The notes under the pieces were generated by a model. The model saw only the letters and a program-made list of their open reading frames with translations, was not told the DNA's origin and ran no database searches. From an uncultured Clostridia bacterium (GTDB lineage Bacteria; Bacillota; Clostridia; Oscillospirales; CAG-272): a stretch of 54,198 nt of DNA. The position numbers were made by a program, and so were the translations under genes. The stretch covers positions 1 through 54,198 of the forward strand of contig CALXUY010000044.1 of the NCBI GenBank assembly GCA_944391805.1, in the 5' to 3' direction. This document shows, in pieces, positions 50,373-54,198 of this stretch (position 1 is its first letter; every line of letters begins with the position of its first letter).

Positions 50373-51224
50373 ATGAAACAGGGAGTGATTACCGATTGCT
50401 TCGGGCGTCCGCTGTCCGAGAGCCTGCGCATGGCTGCCGAGCTCGGCTTTGACGGTGTACAGATCTACGCCACCAAAGGGAGCTTCAGCCCGGACACGCT
50501 GGGGGCGGAGGAAAAGCGGAAATACCGTGCGGAGCTGCGCGCGTGCGGACTGGAGGTCAGCGCACTTTGCGGCGACATGGGGGGCTACGGCTTTGAGATT
50601 GCCGCTGACAACCCGGAACGAATTGAAAAAACAAAGCGCATCATTGAGCTTGCCGCCGAGTTTGAAACCGCGGTGGTGACCACGCACATCGGCGTGATTC
50701 CGTCTGACCGGCAGGAGGAGCGCTACCGCGTGATGCAGAGCGCGCTGACCGAATGCGGGATCTATGCTGCCGGGCACGGGGTGACGCTGGCCATTGAGAC
50801 CGGACCCGAGCCTGCCGCCGTGCTGCAGGGCTTTGTGGAAGGCACCTCCGGGGGTGTGGGCGTCAATCTGGACCCCGCCAATTTCGTTATGGTTACCGGG
50901 CAGGACCCGGTGGAGGCGGTCAAGCTGCTGGGGCAGTACATCGTTCACACGCACGTAAAGGACGGTGTGATGCACAAGCGCACCGACCCAAAAATCATTT
51001 ATGACTGCTTTGCACGTGGCGGCATTGAGGCGCTCAATGTATCGGATTATTTTACCGAAACCCCGGTGGGCGAGGGAGATGTGGACTTTCCGGCCTATCT
51101 GCGCGCGCTGCGTGCCGTCGGCTATGACGGTTATCTCACCGTGGAGCGCGAAACCGGCGCTGACCCTGTGGCCGATATCCGCCGTGCCAGGGAAACCGTC
51201 ACACAGCTTTTGAAGACCATATGA
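50373..51224 (+). CDS. Sugar phosphate isomerase/epimerase (xylose isomerase-like TIM barrel)
   Basis: A 283-residue AP-endonuclease-2/xylose-isomerase-like barrel, as in IolE/IolH and tagatose epimerases. Segments include MAAELGFDGVQIYATKGSFS, VTLAIETGPEP with the metal-ligand Glu, VGVNLDPANFVMV with Asp, HTHVKDGV with His, and GYDGYLTVERETG with the last Glu. It lies 15 bases after the second dehydrogenase and closes the operon, probably isomerising the oxidised sugar product. SD AAAGGAG precedes the ATG. Confidence 0.9.
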   Translation: MKQGVITDCFGRPLSESLRMAAELGFDGVQIYATKGSFSPDTLGAEEKRKYRAELRACGLEVSALCGDMGGYGFEIAADNPERIEKTKRIIELAAEFETAVVTTHIGVIPSDRQEERYRVMQSALTECGIYAAGHGVTLAIETGPEPAAVLQGFVEGTSGGVGVNLDPANFVMVTGQDPVEAVKLLGQYIVHTHVKDGVMHKRTDPKIIYDCFARGGIEALNVSDYFTETPVGEGDVDFPAYLRALRAVGYDGYLTVERETGADPVADIRRARETVTQLLKTI

Positions 51225-51229
51225 AAATC

Positions 51230-51276
51230 AGACCGCCGTCCGGTGTCCCCGCAAGGGGCGCTTTGGGCGGCGGTCG
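51230..51276 (+). terminator. Hairpin after the isomerase gene
   Basis: GACCGCCG ... CGGCGGTC pair around a long loop that itself contains a small CCCC/GGGG stem. It lies 6 bases past the operon's last stop. The following T-run is weak. Confidence 0.6.
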
Positions 51277-51664
51277 TTCTGGATGCTGTTGCTCCTGCAA
51301 ACAAATGCGGAAGGGGCTGCGTCAAGTTTGGTGAATATAGCGATTCACAATCATATGAGCAATCAAAGACCTTGAGGTGCTGCCGGGCGCATGCCCTTAC
51401 ACCTGCTTTAGAATCTTCAAAAAACTTTCAATAAATGGGTGATTGCAATAGCGAAGAAGTCTGTGCTGTTCCGGACGCCCCGCCTTCTATCCCGTCCGGC
51501 GGGATGGGGGGCGCGGCGACCTGTCGCCTTCGCGGACTCCGGCACCGGATAAAATTTGGCCCAAAGTTACTTTTGCCTCGGCTTGATTTCCCTTTGAACC
51601 GGCAAATCGTGTTTGCTCAAATGAACGTGAATTGCCATAACTCTGTTTCTCGGTAATCGATACG
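51277..51664. other. Non-coding stretch, possible dispersed repeat
   Basis: No gene is credible here. The segment from about 51480 to 51720 has a GC-rich start and an AT-richer end, and its minus-strand translation (KGNQAEAKVTLGQILSGAGV) resembles spurious predicted peptides that I recall from several gut Clostridia, which suggests a dispersed non-coding repeat rather than a protein. Confidence 0.35.
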
Positions 51665-51709
51665 AAAAAACACCCGCTTTCTGTCCAAGAGAGCGGGTAT
51701 TTTTGGTCC
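51665..51709. terminator. Bidirectional terminator before the CNNM gene
   Basis: ACCCGCTTTC and GAGAGCGGGT pair around TGTCCAA, with A-run and T-run flanks. It can stop transcripts from both sides, in particular the minus-strand CNNM gene. Confidence 0.75.
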
Positions 51710-51800
51710 ATTGGCAACAAGGGGCGGCAAAAGTTCAATTTGCTCCAGCCCCTTTGTTTACAGCCGGTTTGCCTTTTCTATGCCGCATGGCGCGGCCGCA

Positions 51801-53159
51801 TCAGGAAATCATGCGCGCCGGTTCTTCTCCGGCGGGCGTTTCCATCTTTTTGAGGTACACGATGGCAGATTCCACCTGATGATTTTTAATTTCAGTGACA
51901 TTGATGCTCAGGTTGTCGATTTCGGTTTCAAAGCTGCTTCCGTCCACAGGAATGGAATCCAGCTGGCTGAACACCAGCCCGTTGAAGGTGTCGTAGTCTC
52001 CTTCGGGAAGCGGTACGCCGAATTCCTTTTCCAGGTCGTCGATGGTGGCGTCTCCGCGCACTTTCCAAACGCCGTCCTCCAGGCGCTCAATGCAAGGAGC
52101 CTCCACCTCCGAAATCAGGTCGGTTTCCTCTTCAAAATCGCCGACAAGGCGCTCGATCAGGTCGTTGCGTGTAATAATGCCTTCGGTGCCGCCGTACTCA
52201 TCCAGTACCACGGCAAAGGAGGTATGGTTGGCCTTCATATTGCGGAAGAGCACGTCGGCCTTGACGCTCTCGGGGACCAGATAAGCCGGCCGGACCGCCT
52301 CACGCATCACGGCCTCTCGGCTCCGGTCCTGCAAACGGAAATAGAATTTGGAGTTGAGCACACCAACCACATTGTCAACGGTTTCGTTGCAGACCGGGTA
52401 GCGGGTGTATTTGCTCTCCAGAATGGTAGACTCCCAGTCCTCGTCGCTGTCCTCGAGAAAGAGCACGGTCATATCGGTGCGATGCGTTGCAATCTCGCCG
52501 GCGGTGAGGTCGTTGAATTCAAACACATTCTGGATCAGCTCGTTTTCCTCTTCCTCAATCACGCCTTTTTTGCTGCCGGCATCGGCCATCATACGGATTT
52601 CCTCTTCGCTTACGCTGTCGTCGTCGGCGTTCGGGTCAATCCGCAGCAGGCGCAGAATCCCGTTTGTGGAAACGGTCAGGAAGGATACAATCGGAGCAAA
52701 GATCTTGGAGATGGCGCTGACCAGCGGCGCGATTTTCAAAGCCAGCTCCTCGGCTTTGCGCTGCGCAAGGCGCTTTGGCACCAGCTCGCCGAAGATCAGC
52801 GTGAAGTAAGAGAGAATCAGGGTAATCAGCACCACGGAAATGGTGTTTACCGTGGAGCGGGAGAGCAGCGTAAAGCCGAGATCATCCACCAACCAGCTGA
52901 CCAGCGGGCCGGAGAAGTTGTCGGCCGCAAGCGCACTGCCGAGGAAGCCGGAGAGGGTAATGGCCACCTGAATGGTGGAGAGAAAACGGGCGGGCTGCGC
53001 GGTCAGCCGGCGCAGCTTTTTGGCGCGTTTGTCGCCTTGCTCGGCAAGGTTTTCCAGTGTGGTTTCGTTTGCGCTGATGACCGCGATTTCGGCACAGGCA
53101 AACACTGCGTTCAGGGCGATCAGAATCACCTGCAGCAATAGCATCAGCCATATGTTCAT
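51801..53159 (-). CDS. CNNM/CBS/CorC-domain membrane protein (hemolysin family, cation-handling)
   Basis: A 452-residue protein: an N-terminal CNNM transmembrane domain (helices around residues 2-22, 60-80, 90-120 and 130-150), a CBS pair (about residues 210-340, including DLTAGEIATHRTDMTVLFLE and VVLDEYGGTEGIITRNDLIE), and a C-terminal CorC/HlyC domain (about 355-435). The family contributes to Mg2+/Co2+ handling or envelope homeostasis; hemolysin is only a historic name. The ATG at 53159 follows AGAAGGAG. Its promoter is about 190 bases upstream. Confidence 0.93.
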   Translation of the reverse strand: MNIWLMLLLQVILIALNAVFACAEIAVISANETTLENLAEQGDKRAKKLRRLTAQPARFLSTIQVAITLSGFLGSALAADNFSGPLVSWLVDDLGFTLLSRSTVNTISVVLITLILSYFTLIFGELVPKRLAQRKAEELALKIAPLVSAISKIFAPIVSFLTVSTNGILRLLRIDPNADDDSVSEEEIRMMADAGSKKGVIEEEENELIQNVFEFNDLTAGEIATHRTDMTVLFLEDSDEDWESTILESKYTRYPVCNETVDNVVGVLNSKFYFRLQDRSREAVMREAVRPAYLVPESVKADVLFRNMKANHTSFAVVLDEYGGTEGIITRNDLIERLVGDFEEETDLISEVEAPCIERLEDGVWKVRGDATIDDLEKEFGVPLPEGDYDTFNGLVFSQLDSIPVDGSSFETEIDNLSINVTEIKNHQVESAIVYLKKMETPAGEEPARMIS

Positions 53160-53345
53160 GATAAAAACTCCTTCTGATTAATGAAAAATAGAAACACAAA
53201 AAGACACAGCCCGCCCGCTATTCCCGCAGGGGTTGACTATGTCCGCACTGATATGGTTTCAGGACAGAAGGAGGCTTATCGCACCATCGATCGCTACTGT
53301 CGTCCATTTGAAAAAAATGTTTCTCCTTTCGTTTATGGTATTCCC
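53160..53345 (-). other. Long 5' leader of the CNNM gene
   Basis: Transcripts from the promoter at 53346-53374 would carry about 180 untranslated bases. The leader contains one short open frame of 29 codons (ATG at 53306-53304, beginning MDDSSDRW), with AAAGGAG upstream at long spacing. No known riboswitch could be recognised by eye. Confidence 0.4.
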
Positions 53346-53374
53346 ATTATAGCAGATTCCGATGGGTTTGTCAA
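53346..53374 (-). promoter_or_regulatory. Perfect consensus sigma-A promoter of the CNNM gene
   Basis: Minus strand TTGACA (53374-53369), 17-base spacer, TATAAT (53351-53346). Confidence 0.88.
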
Positions 53375-53558
53375 TAGCAAATGCAAAAATTATTGTGTGG
53401 GGATGATTTCCACTGTACAGAGCCATCCCCTGCCGCCTACCGCGCGGGCGGCAGCGGCTGCGCCCCTGAACCAAAGGGGGGAGGATTGCGGCCGCCGGGC
53501 GCTGAGTGGCACTGCCTGGGGGAGGGAGTGATGATGAGGCGACCGCTGCGCTCTGCGG

Positions 53559-54080
53559 TCAGTCAAACGTCTCCACAAAACGCACGGCGGCGTTTTCCCA
53601 GTATTTGCGGTACACACACTCGCTTCCGTCAAAATTCAATTGATACATCCGGAATACAACCGGGAAGCCCTTCGGCTGCCAAAGCTCCTCGTAGGAGTAC
53701 CGATACCGCATGCCCAGCTTCCGCATCACGGCGCCGCTGCGCGGATTGTTGACGTCATGCGTGGCCGTTACATATGGGAGGCCATCCTGCCGCAGCCGCT
53801 CCAGAACCGCGCGGGCGGCTTCGGTGGCGATTCCGCGGTGCCAGAACGGCCGCCGCAGGGCATATCCGAAATCAAAGCTCTCATCCGTGCTGACGTGTAC
53901 GTCGCCGATCGGTATGTTGTCGCTTTTGAGGCAGACCGCATAGCAGTAACCGCAGGGCTGCCGGTAGACCACATCAAAGTGCCGCTCGTAAAACGCTGCT
54001 GCATCTCTGGGAGAGGTCAGCGCGAACCATGGCAGAAAGATGTTTGTCTCCCGGTCGCTGTAAATGTCATAAGGGAACCT
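53559..54080 (-). pseudogene. GNAT acetyltransferase truncated at its 5' end
   Basis: The frame reads YDIYSDRETNIFLPWFALTS, then GYCYAVCLKSDNIPIGDVHV, FWHRGIATEAARAVLERLRQ, HDVNNPRSGAVMRKLGM and YEELWQPKGFPVVFRMYQLN. That is a RimJ/RimL-type GNAT with its acetyl-CoA site (H-R-G-I-A) intact. However, it has no start codon: a TAG lies at 54083-54081, directly before residues R-F-P, and the usual ERLxLRRFT-like N-terminal 20 residues are missing. The sequence at the break looks like the end of an insertion sequence, so the gene was probably cut by an insertion. An internal GTG at 53972 has no ribosome binding site. Confidence 0.7.
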
Positions 54081-54160
54081 CTAAAAATTCCCGAAGATAT
54101 TGAATAAAGTCGCAAAGTATGATATAATGGGAAGAAACAAGAGAAGGGCGGCGAAAACCA
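54072..54160 (+). mobile_element. Possible left end of an insertion sequence, with promoter
   Basis: Beginning around 54073 the sequence GGGAACCTCTAAAAATTCCC resembles terminal repeats of some IS elements and interrupts the GNAT homology. It is followed by a promoter TTGAAT (54100-54105), 17-base spacer, TATAAT (54123-54128), and a plus-strand start codon. The other end lies outside the window, so this is a guess. Confidence 0.4.
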
Positions 54161-54198
54161 TGAAACAGGTCAACCTATTTGCAGAAGAAACACAGCTG
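54161..54198 (+). CDS. Start of a gene cut by the window edge (possibly a transposase)
   Basis: Only 12 full codons are present, MKQVNLFAEETQ and a partial Leu codon. This resembles the first residues of some IS5-type transposases (MKQ-x-x-LF-x-E-x-x-x-L), and the position just inside a suspected IS end agrees. A GGGCGGCG element serves as a poor ribosome binding site. The identity is not secure. Confidence 0.4.

Noticed and set aside
51711..53141. A 476-codon plus-strand frame opposite the CNNM gene.
   Set aside because: The minus-strand gene has the full CNNM-CBS-CorC architecture and a consensus promoter; the plus frame is its shadow.

Overview
The window is genomic DNA from a gut-type Firmicute, most likely class Clostridia (Oscillospirales or Christensenellales-like). 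The reasons are strong AGGAGG ribosome binding sites, sigma-A promoters, low-GC-type lipoproteins, oxygen-sensitive enzymes (a glycyl radical enzyme and 4Fe-4S proteins) and a Tn1549-type conjugative element. It has two unlike halves.

Bases 1 to about 23350 are the right-hand part of an integrative conjugative element (ICE), read almost wholly on the minus strand. From its right end inward it carries a small HTH (Xis-like) protein, ParA/ParB, a proline-rich lipoprotein, a 1410-residue thioester/CnaB adhesin with a TPKTG sorting signal, a 29-residue membrane peptide, an ArdA antirestriction operon, an XRE/SLOG divergent pair around a perfect 31-bp palindrome, a Toprim primase-like protein, a palindromic oriT candidate, and then one long, tightly overlapping transfer operon: DUF3789, C5 methylase, MobC, relaxase, PcfB, ArdC-like, VirD4 coupling protein, pilin-like protein, MT-A70 methylase, VirB6-like, PrgI, VirB4 (cut by the window edge). 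The element stops at a duplicated 3' half of a tRNA-Leu(CAA) gene (23351-23405), which marks its attachment site. The intact tRNA and the integrase should lie beyond the left edge.

Bases 23406-54198 are chromosome. After the tRNA terminator come a GNAT enzyme, a MerR remnant facing a MerR-type promoter, and a DUF4097 lipoprotein. From 25.6 to 51.2 kb there is an unusual accessory region for extracellular glycan or polyol use. It has three regulator-headed modules: (i) PocR/AraC regulator, FAD oxidoreductase, solute-binding lipoprotein, metallo-beta-lactamase-fold lipoprotein, two GLUG-type surface proteins and a previously unannotated 39-residue peptide; (ii) a LacI regulator with a candidate operator in front of a compact glycyl radical enzyme, its radical-SAM activase and a GH36/raffinose-synthase-like glycosidase, followed by a deletion scar joining a solute-binding lipoprotein to a metallophosphoesterase; (iii) a cupin/AraC regulator divergent from two Gfo/Idh/MocA dehydrogenases and a TIM-barrel sugar isomerase. 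No ABC permeases accompany the solute-binding proteins.

The most novel-looking system is the LacI - glycyl radical enzyme - activase - glycosidase operon. The enzyme has a Cys-x-Glu active site and a C-terminal glycyl loop but, at 658 residues, matches none of the well known classes. The window ends with a CNNM/CBS transporter-like protein, a GNAT gene missing its start, and what may be the first bases of an insertion sequence.
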